Part shown: piece after piece, positions 25,301-36,751 of the stretch
Layout of the letters: every line of letters begins with the position of its first letter
Position numbering within the stretch: the first letter of the stretch is position 1
Assembly: GCA_039720395.1 (NCBI GenBank)
Contig: CM077832.1
Coordinates: forward strand, 32,560,853-32,624,852
Direction of reading: 5' to 3'
Length of the DNA stretch: 64,000 bases
Origin: Liquidambar formosana
Lineage: Eukaryota > Streptophyta > Magnoliopsida > Saxifragales > Altingiaceae
Notes under the pieces: model-generated
Seen by the model: only the letters and a program-made list of their open reading frames with translations
Told to the model about the DNA's origin: nothing
Database searches by the model: none
Program-made: the position numbers and the translations under genes

Positions 25301-27107
25301 AACACAAGCCAACCAGGCAAGCTTGCTACATAAGCTAAGATCTTGAACCAAGAGGACTTCGACTACACACAACAAAGAAAGACCCAACAAATCTAACCCA
25401 ACTAGAAAGCCCAAAATACAGCCCATACATGACCCAACCCAATTAGGCCCAAAATAGAAAATTAACAAAATACCCTTGACTCCATCTTAATAATAGTATA
25501 ATACTAAACTCAGGGGCGGATGCACTAAGGTGCATGTGTGCGCCCATGCAACCACTCAATTTTTTTTTTTTTTTTTATATAAATTTGGATAAGTAAATTT
25601 GTTTATATTCACTAAAGTGCTTTAGCCCTCATTGAGAAAAAATTGTTAATTTTGATTAAATTTTGATCAAATTTACTAAAGTACACCATTTTTATAGATT
25701 ATATGGAGTATAAAGTTAAGGTTTAATTTGTCAATAGGTTTTTATGTGCACCTATTGAGAAGAACCTTGTTCCATATTTGGTAGGGGGTGTTAGAAGCGG
25801 TACATAAGTAAGGATCTGCATCTCTAAAAGTCGCCTAAGTTTTTAGAGTATGGCGTGCTTGTCAGTCTTATGTCCTAATTCATCACCTCCATTCAGTAAT
25901 ACCAATGTGTGGTCCTGTGACTTTCCACCTTTCCCCATCTTGGTAGGACTTTGTCCCATATCAGGTAGACGGGATGTCAGGAATTGTATATAAGCATGTT
26001 CTACGTCTCCAAAAGTCACCTAAGCATTTTAAAGTATGGCAAGCCTACCAGTCTTGTGACCTTTCAACACCTCTATTCAATAATGCTGATATGTGTTCCT
26101 GCCTAAAAAAGTGCAACCAGTGAAAAGAAGTTCTGGATCCACCCGTCTAAACTAATAATATAATATCTTAAAGAAATGATAAAATAAGACAAATCTGACT
26201 AAACTCAATTGAACAGGATCCTAAGTAAGCCCCATCTTGAAATTGATCAAATTTTTATGGCCTTTTGAGGCATGCATCATTTATCCTCTTATTTAAGTAT
26301 CTAATGGCCTGCCTCTAATAAGCCACGAACCGAATGAGGGCTTGTTCCCCTCTTTCTTCAACCAGATCAAGGATTTTTAATAGCTCAGAAGCGCTCTTTT
26401 TTTAGCTTGAGATTTCCGACCTCAGAGTTGGCATTCCAATTTCAGTTGGGATCATGGCTTCTAGGCCATAGGCCATAGGCTAAATTAGCAGGATTTCGTC
26501 AATAGGTTGGCGCCATGTGGTCCTATAAGCCCAGACTCGAGAGTACCACAGGTAGTTCTTCAATCCACCTTCCCTTGGCATTCTCTAACCTTTCTTTGGG
26601 TTATCTAGGATAGTTATGTTGGAAGCCCCTGCCTGCCTGCCTGCCCATTACCTTGTGGACACTAGGGCTCCTTAAAGGCCCGCAAGAATCGACCTACCCG
26701 CCCGAATTGACCCACAGCTCTATGGCCGGTCCCAAATGATTGGGTATTATCAGTTTATAACCCACCTGCCCACCTGCAGGATAACATAACTTCATACATT
26801 TGGCCACATGTTGATGTCTAATTCGATACCTCAGGTAAAATAAAATAAAATAAATATTTAACTTTTGTAAATAACCCGCCACGGTTTCACTGTTATATAC
26901 AGAACTTGCCCTTTTTTCTTAAAAACTTCTTAGATTCTCTACATATATATTTACGTGTGTGTGTGTGCATAGCCTTAATTGAAGTGGGTATTGCAGTACA
27001 TTTTTCATTTTCTTTTTCTGCTCACCGGGTATTGCAGTACATAAATGAGAATGAAGGTAATAAGAGTTAACTTTTGTATATTTCATTTCACTGAGTAGAA
27101 ATGTTCC

Positions 27108-27138
<31 letters not shown>

Positions 27139-30100
27139 AATTAAAAAAAAAAAGCCCAATCCGCCATGGTGTACAGGTCGAATCCACTCAATCATGTTGG
27201 CGGATGTGGGTGAGAAATCAGCTCACCCGATATGATGCAGGTGGATTGCAGGTGAACACCAAATCCAAACTGAAGAGACCCGTGATCACCCCTAGTGGAC
27301 ACCTCGAGGTGGAGAAATGATATGAAATGTTCAGCTCTTGGCATAATCCCTTAACAACCCTGTTTTCGAATTGCTTGCCTTTGTTTGTTGTGATAATGGC
27401 ATAAGGTATCCCAATCGGCAGATCAGGTTCTTCCAAATGAAATGCTTTACATGGGATTCTTTGATGGTTGCATACAGTTCTGCTTCAATCCACTTAGCAA
27501 AAGTGGTCAGTGGAAACCAATAAGAATTTCTGCTACAGGGGAGCCTTAGCCGGGGGCCCAACTATGTCTAATCCCCATTGAGCGAATGTCCAGGGGCTAG
27601 TTAACTCTGTGAGATCATGGGGTGGCTGATGCAGCAACAGTGTGAACCCCTGGCACTAGTCGCATTTTCTGACATGCTGTAGCGCATCCCTCTGCATCTG
27701 GGGCTAGAAGCATCCTTGGGTCATGGCTTTGTGGGCCAAGGATCTGTTCCTTGTGTGGTTTCCGAACACCCCTTCATGAATATCAGCAACTACATATTGA
27801 GCCTCCTCCAGTCCTAGGCACTGTTGATATGGCTCGGTGAAGGATCTCCTATACAATTGGGGATGGTACTGATCAATTGTAGCATAAAGCAGAATCGAGT
27901 CGATTCCAATTTTAGGTGTGAACTATAAACCTATATTAGATGGACTTTGGTATGCGGGTGGGTTCTAGCATGTGTTTAGATGCTACATTTGCAAACCCAC
28001 GACTCTTAGGACAGAGGGACATGTGTAAATTGTTAATATATCCAATTTTTCTTCCTCCTTAGTCTAGGGAAAAATTAAGCGTGTGCATGATAGCATGTCT
28101 GACTAGCTATTTCTCCCATTATAATGTATCCATGAAACTGGGAAACATACTAGAAAATTATCCAGAGGAAAATGCTTAGAGTAGAATTTGGTATGTCCTT
28201 TTCTCAATATATGATTGCCAGTTTCGTGCCAAAGAGTGTGTGTTCGACACATACCTATTGCCATACCCAATTGATGCACAACCTTCACACAAAGTGTCCA
28301 TCTAAATCAGCACAAAAACCTTTTGAACTCCAAAACTTGGACACAAACTTCACCTGAAGTTTCTATCAAGCATAGGTACAAACCTTCCGAACTCTAAAAC
28401 TACGATTAGAAATTCCTGTTTGACATTGTGAATACAGAGAATTGCTGTGTTTAATTTTTGAAATTCATCTTTGAAGAAAAGCCACAATTCGGCAAAATCG
28501 GAAATTACAACTTTTTCCATGATTATGACCCCAAGATCAGACCTCTATACTAGATATCTTAATGCAGTAAAACAAAGGCATGCTGAATTGAAGAAACAGA
28601 TTTGCATTGCCATAAATAGATGTAGCATCAGTTATAGGCAATTGGGTCGAGAGAATGGAAACAAAACAGAGATTTAGGCAACTCAGCTCAAGCAACAGAA
28701 TTCATTAATTATGCTCATTTGAATTTTAGACACACACAATTTTTCAAAGAATTGGCACTTTGAACTTTGAACTATGAAGTAGGTTGCCAACATGCAAGGG
28801 TAGCACAAATCCAACAAATTATAACAGAAAACCAAGTTATGTGGAACAATAAAAGTAGAGTATTACCTGCCTTCCTCTACCCTTTCCATCCTTAGCACCC
28901 TCAATAATACCAGGAAGATCCAACAACTGCCAACCAAAATAGAAGAAGAAATATAAAAAAGATTATCTCTACAAGTAAAAATTGTGAATTATGATGCCAC
29001 AAGTGGGACATAGGGCAACTCAAAAAGGAAGTAGAGCAAAAAAAACTGATCCAACTTTCCATTCATATAACATATTCTTTAGATATCAAAGTCCCAAGTT
29101 CAACTTTAAATCAAAATATAAGGTTATTTTTCTCTCATCAGCTGGATGTTCTTAAACACTATACCCTTTATAACACAGAAGTAGCAATGTAAGCATGTGC
29201 AACACTGCAACTCCTCTGAATCATAGGAAACTAACCAAAGCATATAATGAAGCAATATGTCATTATTTCCAAAAGAAATGTCATTGCATCAAAATAAATT
29301 ATAGAGATCCTCAAATGTCAATGAACAAGAAATTACATGGACATATAAGGTGTATGCTCTTTGAGACGAAAGTAGAGTGGGTGAAAACGATAAGCTACAA
29401 TTGTGGAGAGATTCTTTATATTAATTTTAAGATAAGAAAGACTAAGACTGGATATGGAATGAACTTTCTGTAGAAGTAGGAGAAGAGATGAGGAAATTAT
29501 TAAGATTGTCGACCTAGAGATACCCAATATATTATACATGATTTCTAATTTTGCAGTAGACCTTCTACATTATTTCATAATATACGGTGAAGTTGTGATG
29601 AATCTTGCAATTGAGAAATCAAATCTCGTTTGATATCGAATCTTCTCTCACAATTTTACATTTCAATTTGGATTAAATGATTACGTTCACAGCATGGGGA
29701 AAAGGAGGAGGGAGGACAAAAAAAAAACTTAAAAGCAATGACATACGCAAACAAACAAGCATGCACGTACACAAAGATCTGGTCATGAATTAAGTTAAAA
29801 GCAAGTATGCTCACAAATTTAGGTAAAAGCGGTTTATATACTCTCATTAACTTACTATGTCTCATCAACAAGTATCATCTATGGCCACAATGAAAGAACA
29901 GAACTACATAAGACAGCAGCAGTGCGACCCTAAAACATCTTTGGAGTATAGGAGTACCTGAATTTTAGCTCCCCGATATGTAATAACTCCCGGAATGCAA
30001 GTCAAGGTAGTAAATTCATAAGAAGCAACCTGTAAACCATGACAAAAATCAGGCTTTCAGAAATTCCTTCATAACAATCTCTGTAGAAGCTTTCATAAGA

Positions 30101-33100
30101 ATCATAACAAGCAAGTTTAACATTGTTGATCCAAATCTCTACAAAAGTGGTCACACATAACTAATAAAAAAATATGATTCTGCAAGCTGTTAGATTACAT
30201 GAGAAGGCATCCTTCATGCATTAAGTTGTTTAAACTTCTTCAGCTCTTCCCCAGCAGGCATAGTTCACAGAAGTTCACTGATTGCACAATATGCTACTTT
30301 AGGGTCAACTTAGAAAAAGCTTCAATTATTCTTGGAAGTCTAACAAATTCATGAAATTTTACAAGTTTGTATAAGCATAAAATTGAAATCACAAGTATTT
30401 CCATGTGAACTCTCAGTATCTGAACAGTCTGCATCTCATATGCTTCAGAAGTACATCATGATATTGCTATCCTCCAAAGTCCAAACGTTAACACAACAAG
30501 TTACCCTTACCTTAATAACATCAACCAATTCATGTCCTAAGATTTCAAAACTTAGAGAAGCATGAGCTTGGCTCGTTTAATAAATTTAGGATTCAAGAGT
30601 TATTCACAAACAGTTTGGTTCATTTGCAGCCTTACCGAGGGCCAAGACTCATTGAATAAGTATTGAAAAATTAAAATACGAGCTAATATAAGATTATAAT
30701 AACAATCATATTTTCATTAAGACTCATTAACGAGCACTAAACAAGCTTGTTCACGAGCTCTATCAAGCCAAGCTTGGGTCTATCCGTGCTAGGCACATTT
30801 TATGAACAAACGATCACAAACGAGCCCTTATAGAACTCATTTGTGAGCTGTTCACAAACTGCTTGGTTCATTTGCAATCCTATGTACAACAAAGACTTAG
30901 GAATATACTTGTACGTATAAGTGACTTAATTCAACTTGAAGGTCTTAAAAGAACAAGAAGAAGGTCCAAAATAACGTGATTAGAGGTGGTGAGAATTGAG
31001 AAAGGACATGTATGCTAAGGCTTTAACAGAAGATACAGCCCTTTACAAAACTGAATGTTGTAAAAGAATTCAGGTAGCTGACCCCATGTCCTTTGAGAAT
31101 AAGGCTTGGTTGAGCTGAGTATATAGATACCTCTAAGGTATCAAATAACGGGCTACAAATTAATAAAATCTAAGAAATAAGGAGCCTCCCAAAAAATGGA
31201 CTTTAAGGGTAACATCTAAAATCTTTAACAAACATCTCCTGGTTCTAAAATATTCTTCCATTATCTCCTTCCAAATACACAAACAGATGCAAAGAGCTCA
31301 CCTTCCAAATTAACTTGGTGTTCTTGTTCCCAGCATTATCAAGAGTAAAAAGGGTTCTCTATGACTCACATTCTTTAGCATGGCCCACAAAATACCTAGC
31401 AAATCCAACAGTGCATCCCATAACTCCTTAGCCACCAAGAAATGAAGAGATAATTGGTCCACCGATTCCTCAAATCTTTTCCACAAGCAACACAGATTTG
31501 GAAACATCCAACCCCTACTAATTAAATGATCAATAGTAACACATTTGTTTCTAAAATACGTAAATAGTATCTATAACTCAACATGCATCATATTCGGGTT
31601 TACACGTACCTCTAAAATATAATTGAAAGAGGGAAGAAAAATTCTTAATTACGTTCAAGTTGTTCTTCTCTTTTACATACTTTCATTTTCCTATAATGAG
31701 ACTCTAATCTATATAACTCAAATTGGTTCTTGTTGGACCATTCAAGGGTGAAATCAAAGAAATTGATAGAAAATTAGAAATTAAATCTGACCCCCTCAAT
31801 GCCTTCATCAAACTTCTCTTTCATTTATTGGGAATCATTACAATCACATTAAGAACTCGACACATTCTCCAACACGAAGACTCATCTGGTGTTAAAGTTG
31901 TACCTCACATTAAGAAATCAAATCTGACTCCTCAATGTCTTCATCAAACTCCTCTTTCAATTATTGGGAATCATTGCAATCACATTAAGAACTTCAACAC
32001 ATTCTCCAACGTTAAACATGGTGTAAAAGTTGAACACCTCGATTTCGTGCTACCCTACAATTGATCTAAAGCTTTCTAATTAGAACCATTCAATTTTCAA
32101 AGGCCATAAAAAGCAAATTAATATATCCATAATCCAGTAATCACTAACAGTACTAGTCTAGTCTCTAATTACATCTTAAATAAGAACCAATCACCTAAAA
32201 TGACCAAGTCTAGGTGATATGCCTGCAATGCTTGCACTTCGACCAATTTAATTCCACTTCAGGCTAAAAGTTTTGAAACCCTATCAGTCTCTAATATCGC
32301 CTTTTGTGCATTCCATTTCCAGATTGGTTCAAGAGAGCACACAGACAAAGTTTACACAATCATAAAAAAATGTGAGCTATTAATCAAATATCTGTACATA
32401 CACACTAGTAGATGGCAATTTGCAATATCTAAATTTCAAATGCGATAATACCACCTCGGTGAAAAGAGGAACACATATATGACATCCTAAGAAAGGATTT
32501 CATACCTCTGAAAAGGTTCCTGTTAGTTTATTTAGAAGGGTAGATTTTCCAACCGAAGGGAAACCCACAAGACCAACTCTCGCATCTCCGCTTTTAGTAA
32601 CGTCAAAACCTTCACCAGCACCACCACCTCCTTTAGATGGAGGCGCAAGTAGTTCCCTCCGTAGCTTTGCAAGTTTAGCCTAGAACCACATAAGCAATCA
32701 CATTCAAATTAGTCAGGCTGAAAAGTAATAATAATAAAGATATTTAAAAGTTCTTGTTTTTTAAGCACCAGAGATACACCAGCTTTGACACTATCATTTG
32801 TTTTTCATGCATTAAGTGGTGTTTTGCCAAATGGGAGAACATCATCCTCAGCATTAGACCCCATGCAACAGCTTTATAACGCAGTTAAAACACCAAATAT
32901 TTTTACAAAATTAATATTTAAACAAGCACAAAACAATAATAATTGTTATAGACTTATAATAATAAAACTGACGGAAAAAAAAAAAAAGAGTATGTGTTTA
33001 GGTATAATATAATATCCATATCATGAAACAAATGCTTAAAAATTTAGCTTCTCTCATCATCAATGCAGCAAGTTCAAAAAACTGTTTATGTTCGGTCTTG

Positions 33101-36100
33101 TAATTCCCAAGAAGCATCTGAATAAGAAATGACAGCCATAACACATAAAGTAACTCACTACTAACTCACTCTTCACAAAATTGAAATACACTGATCTGAC
33201 AAAATTACATTGGTGTACTAAAATACCTAAACAGAAAAAAATTTCAAGGAGAAATGGGCTACAAATTATAAGAAACAGCATATACTGTATAAAACAGGCC
33301 ATTTTTTTTATAAAAAAAATATATATATATATATATATTAGCAACAAGAAAGCTTTATTGAAAGAAAAACACAAAATACAAAGAAGGTCGAGATGTCCAA
33401 ACAAAAACAAAACAACGAAAAAACAAATCAAAACTGAATTACATTCTACAAACAGCCCCCCTATCAGCCGCAATTACAAATAAAGGAATAGCCACAAAAT
33501 CCCTAGATGCTGATGCCCAAAAAGAGGCCAAGAAAGAAACCCTATCCTATAAGCTCCAAAGATCCCCATCCTTCTCTTCAAAGATCCTAGGATTTCTTTC
33601 CAACCAAAGAACCCAAAAGATAGCAAGAGTAGCACAACTCCACAAGGTTGAGGCTTTCTTGGAGTAACCAAAACCACCAAAATCAACAAGGAACATGCTA
33701 GAGCAAGCTCCTAGAGGAACCCAAGAAAGACCAGCAGCCTGAAAAATTTTAATCCATAACTCTCGCAACCGAACAGTGAAGAAACATATGATCCACACTC
33801 TCAGACTCCCTCCTACTCATTACACACCACTGAGAAGTTTCCTAAACTCATCGTGAGAAGTTTCATGCACTTTATTTTGTAATATCAATTATGGTGAAAA
33901 CTAGAGATAGAAGGAGCTTTTCCCCAAGAGCAAGATTGATATGGGTCTCTTTTAAAAGCAAGAAATTTGAAACACAACCAAACATCCACTGCATAAAAAT
34001 TTTCCGAATAGTACAGTCTATTCTACTCTGCATGCAATGCTGTCCACGATACAATAATCTTATAGACTCTCAATACAACTATAAAGTACAGTTCAGGTTT
34101 TAAGACACTAATTAGTTCCACCGAGTAATTGTAAGAACGGTGAAGATGCCTCAAAAAATAAAATGTTAGAATCGCCATAATTCTCTGAAGAACTTGCAAA
34201 ACTGGAGCAGAAATATTTCAAGCCTTTAAGGGGAATTATGTCCCTTTGTTAGTGTCTCCGATGGGTATACTTTGGGAGTTTTCCAAGGTGATTAAGGGTG
34301 ACATGTTGCATGTGTTCTCTAATTTTTCTAACAAAGAGGTGGTTGAGGCCAGTTAACGAAACCATTTTGCCTTATCGGAGTGCTTTTGTTGAATGTCTCT
34401 AGATATTAGATGTTGTTATTGTAGCAAATAAGGCAGTTGATGAATATAGATCAAAAAAGGAGGGAAATCCTTTTAAGGTTGCCTTTGATAAAGCGTATGA
34501 TCACGTTGATTGGGAATTTTTGGATTTTGTTTTGGAAATGAAAGGTTTTGGTGGCAGACGTTCATCATTCGTTAGTTATTCTGTATCAATTAATTCAAAG
34601 ACTAGGGATCAGTTTAGAGATTCTAGGGGTTTGAGGCAAGAGGATCTACTGTCTCCTTTTTTTATTTATTTTAGTTGTAGATGTTTTGGGAAGATTGGTC
34701 GAGAAGGCAAATGAAGTGGGTTTAGTGGAAGGTATTTTTGGTTGGTAGGAATAGGGTGTCGGTTTCTCATCTTCAATTTCGATACCTTTTTTTTTTCTTT
34801 AAGCGAGGAACAAGAAGTCTTGAATTTTTAGTCTATTTCAAAGACTTTCGAGTTGGTTTCAGGTTTGAGGATTAAAATGTCTTAAGAGTTCTTTAATGGG
34901 AATCCATTGTTCTTAAGATAAATCAAATAGATTGGTAGGCAGTTGGGGTGTAGAGTTCAGAGTTGGTCTGTGAAGTATTTGGGTATGCATTTGGGAGATA
35001 ATTCTAAGAGTGAGTTCTTCTGGAAGTCTGGAACCTAGTAATTAAGAAGATAGGGAAAATGTTGGATGGGTGGAAAAGAGCAATGATCTCTAAAGAAGGT
35101 AGGCTTACTTTGATTCAGTATGTTTTGACTGATATTCCTATCTATTATTTGTCTTTGTTGAAAAGCCCATCAAAGATGATTGAGAAATCAAATATTCCTT
35201 CATTTTCTCCTTATACGATGATTTAAAAAGCATAAGTCCCTCTGGAGAATTAATACCAATGACTTGCTTCAGAAAAGAAGGCCTTATCTTTGTTTGTCTC
35301 CACAATGGTGTATTATGTGCAGGAAGTGCAAAGATGATGCTAATCATTCATTTTTGTACTGTTCTATTGTTTTTTCATTATGGCAAACGCTTTTTAAGTT
35401 GGCTGGGTTGGGTTGGGTTGGATTCCTCTCCTTTCATGGCCATGTATGTTGATTATTGAACATTAGTGTTTTGGGAGAAGTAAGAGAGCTATTAGTCTAT
35501 AACTCTTTGGACATGTGCAATTCTTGCTTTTTTTGGGTCATTTGGAAATAAAGAAATGCAAGAATTTTTAAATATATATTTAAGGAGGAGGAAGACTTAT
35601 GGGATCAAATATATTTTTTAACATCTTTTTGGGCTTCAGTTTCCAAAGATTTCATTGGAGTTATTACCCTTTTGTGATTATGGCGAGGTGGAGAGAAATT
35701 TGTGATCATTGAGCTTGATTATTATGATGTATTTTCTTTCTTCTTTGTGGTCTAGGTACTACTTTAGTAGGACATCTTGTCCTCCTTGTAACTTTTTCTA
35801 TTTTCTATTAATAAACTATTTGTTGCTAGTTCAAGAAAAATATATATCAAAATGATCCCTAAGTCCCTTACGTATTGAATATACATACATGCAACACCAT
35901 TAAATCCTACACCATGAAGGGACTATCAAATAGATAAATAGTTTGAGGGGAAATAGCTACCAAATACATCTGAAACAAGTTATAGCTCTGTAAACCAAAA
36001 ACTATCAACAAATCCAATCTGAAATTTAGTGGACATAGATGGTACAAAATGAATACACGAAATAACATGATAGATTAAAGGATAAGGGTTAGAAAAAGGC

Positions 36101-36751
36101 AACCCGTTCCTACCAAAAAAGAATAGGTGGGTTGTTTGAATACTATTGGAAGTGAATATAGTCTACTATCATAGTCTTGAAGGAAAACTATAACAATGAA
36201 AGAAGATTGGACTCAAACAAGAAATAATACAACTCCTTGTAATTTGTAATGCATTTCCATGATAAATACTACAAAGAACAACAATATGTACCTTGAGCAA
36301 GCCCAGGTGATGTGCAGTAGCTTTGTTCTTTTGAGTCCTTGCCATCTGCAATAAACAAAAAGGCAATTCTCATATTATAAAACAATCCATGCTTTCCTTT
36401 TCCTACGTGTTCTCAGAAAGTAATGAAAAATATAAAATTAGAAATGTCAATTCCTTTATTTTCCACCATTTTCTCAGCATCGAAAAGGAGCAACAAAGTT
36501 GAGTGAGAATAATTAACTTTACAAAAACAATACTTCTGTCAATAAACTTCCAATAGTATCATATGAAACAAGAATTGCAGTATTATTAAGCGAGGGCCTT
36601 TTTTGGCAATTTGGTTCCTCGTTTTTCCTCACTGCGTTTTCTCAGGAACCAAACATTAAGGCTACGAAGCTAGGGCTTTTTTTGCAAATTGGAAGATTTA
36701 GAAGAGTACCTCATCTTCGATGTCTTTGATTTTCTGCATCACAGTCGCCAT
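13329..36751 (-). CDS. DRG1: Developmentally regulated GTP-binding protein 1 (DRG1, OBG-HflX-type GTPase), 10 exons
   Basis: Exons in transcription order: 36751-36710, 36345-36292, 32679-32506, 30029-29958, 28926-28867, 22334-22225, 17133-16834, 15477-15286, 13562-13511, 13379-13329. Every intron is GT-AG and every join keeps frame, giving 368 residues; family members are 367-369. The start ATG is in good context (AACAATGGC). Residues 15-45 form the basic N-terminal helix ([19 protein letters not shown]). G1 is GFPSVGKST at 71-79, the switch threonines are in YEFTTLT at 94-100, G3 is DLPG at 117-120, G4 is NKID at 248-251, and G5 is SA at 271-272. The S5D2L-type insertion lies between G3 and G4, and a C-terminal TGS domain spans about 290-366 ([36 protein letters not shown]). 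[10 protein letters not shown] and [12 protein letters not shown] place it in the DRG1 rather than the DRG2 branch. Known role: with its DFRP partner it binds ribosomes and helps translation; cytoplasmic. The gene spans 23.4 kb because introns 2, 3, 5 and 6 are loaded with transposons. No coding damage is seen. Confidence 0.96.
14890..15050 (+). repeat. Possible tRNA-derived SINE in DRG1 intron 8
   Basis: TAGCCTAAGTGG at 14898-14909 fits a Pol III A box, and GGTTCAAAACT at 15013-15023 fits a B box, with an A-rich end after TTGTTG. The box spacing is about 100 bp because an AT-rich stretch separates them, so the call is tentative. Confidence 0.35.
15591..15898 (+). repeat. About 160-bp tandem duplication in DRG1 intron 7
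   Basis: Both copies run AGAAACAAT...ACCATTCCATGCTA...CAACTGCAGATATAA...GCTACAGG...ACTACTCTAAAGC, with scattered differences. Copy one starts near 15591 and copy two near 15752. Confidence 0.85.
18120..18686. mobile_element. Solo LTR of an LTR retrotransposon, inserted in the LINE
   Basis: A 567-bp block begins TGATGCAG and ends CTGCATCA, the usual TG...CA LTR ends, and is flanked by the perfect 5-bp duplication AATAA (18115-18119 and 18687-18691). Removing it and one AATAA restores the LINE reading frame exactly through SPWKFISQV. No internal retroviral-like coding or second LTR is present, so it is a recombination product. Nesting order: DRG1 intron, then LINE, then LTR. Confidence 0.9.
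18980..19029 (-). mobile_element. Tiny retroposed LINE tail with 10-bp target duplication
   Basis: The 10-mer TAGCCACTTT stands at 18980-18989 and again at 19020-19029. Between them, on the minus strand, lie about 20 bases ending TTTACCTTATC followed by an A-rich tail. That is the shape of an extremely 5'-truncated LINE insertion. It lengthens the host LINE reading frame by ten codons without breaking it ([10 protein letters not shown]). Confidence 0.75.
22732..23671. mobile_element. MITE-like element with GTTTTAAAA ends, in DRG1 intron 5
   Basis: The left end GTTTTAAAACGCGTGGGCG pairs imperfectly with the right end, which in reverse complement reads GTGTTTTAAAAAACGTGCAT. Inside are GGGGC/GGCGT-rich stretches near both ends and no protein domain. 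The superfamily and exact ends are uncertain. Confidence 0.45.
24565..25067. mobile_element. MITE with GAAGCACGGACA ends and a 30-bp perfect palindrome
   Basis: The left end GAAGCACGGACA at 24565 is matched by its exact complement TGTCCGTGCTTC ending at 25067. Near the right end (25008-25037) is a perfect palindrome with half-site GGCCGTGTCCGACAC. The element is 503 bp and non-coding. Target duplications are not clear. Confidence 0.65.
25511..26145. mobile_element. hAT-like non-autonomous element with internal duplication
   Basis: The left end CAGGGGCGGAT and right end ATCCACCCG are imperfectly inverted. They are flanked by ACTAAACT (25503-25510) and TCTAAACT (26146-26153), a 7-of-8 match to an 8-bp target duplication as in hAT elements. 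The interior (about 25755-26105) is two diverged copies of a roughly 175-bp unit (ACCTTGTTCCATATTTGGTA... against ACTTTGTCCCATATCAGGTA...). Confidence 0.55.
26663..27294. mobile_element. hAT-like non-autonomous element inside gypsy integrase
   Basis: The ends TAGGGCT and ACCCCTA are flanked by the perfect 8-bp duplication GTGGACAC (26655-26662 and 27295-27302), the hAT hallmark. The interior holds CCCGCCC-rich stretches near each end and a C23-A12 homopolymer junction at 27106-27140. There is no transposase. It splits the gypsy integrase between its core and C-terminal parts. Confidence 0.8.
30600..30900. repeat. Dispersed repeat with paired 30-bp phrases
   Basis: The phrases TTCACAAACAGTTTGGTTCA (about 30610) and TTCACAAACTGCTTGGTTCA (about 30850) stand in direct orientation around AAGCTTGTTCACGAGCTC. 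The AGCTTGG/GAGC-rich style is typical of old plant repeats. No ends or coding are identifiable. Confidence 0.4.
31290..31560 (-). mobile_element. LINE zinc-binding-region fragment in DRG1 intron 3
   Basis: The minus-strand frame reads [19 protein letters not shown] followed by [17 protein letters not shown], the CxxC...H...H region downstream of LINE reverse transcriptases (usual form LCKRxEESVDHLFLHC). It is an isolated fragment without the catalytic part. Confidence 0.7.
31776..32045 (+). repeat. 137-bp tandem duplication in DRG1 intron 3
   Basis: The two copies share AAATCTGAC, CTTCATCAAACT, TTATTGGGAATCATT, CAATCACATTAAGAACT and ACACATTCTCCAAC at a constant offset of about 137 bp, with roughly 10% differences. 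Confidence 0.85.
33340..33850 (-). mobile_element. LINE 3'-end fragment in DRG1 intron 2
   Basis: The frame near 33798-33547 reads [20 protein letters not shown] followed by [15 protein letters not shown]. This aligns with the C-terminal end of the LINE at 17400-20095 ([15 protein letters not shown]). An A-rich/TA-rich tail lies at its left (3') end near 33300. Confidence 0.75.
34220..35840 (+). mobile_element. LINE, 5'-truncated and decayed, in DRG1 intron 2
   Basis: Plus-strand pieces in order: [20 protein letters not shown] (34480), [15 protein letters not shown] (34630, usual [13 protein letters not shown]), a segment related to [10 protein letters not shown] near 35130 and the zinc-binding region near 35260-35400. 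The 3' end near 35820 is A-rich. Its orientation opposes that of DRG1 and of the neighbouring LINE at 33340-33850. Many stops and shifts are present. Confidence 0.8.

Larger units (their letters stand above)
24000..27900 (-). mobile_element. Degenerate Ty3/gypsy retrotransposon integrase region, repeatedly interrupted
   Basis: Read leftward in order: the integrase zinc-binding end (about 27800-27600, with a Cys-x2-Cys and [11 protein letters not shown]), the catalytic core ([19 protein letters not shown] at 27500, then [18 protein letters not shown] at 27400), then the WAYRTTP-like region (near 26560, as [12 protein letters not shown]), [18 protein letters not shown] (near 26370) and the [15 protein letters not shown] motif (near 24150). 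Frames break many times. Insertions at 26663-27294, 25511-26145 and 24565-25067 separate the pieces. No LTRs were identified. It is a dead fragment within DRG1 intron 5. Confidence 0.8.
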
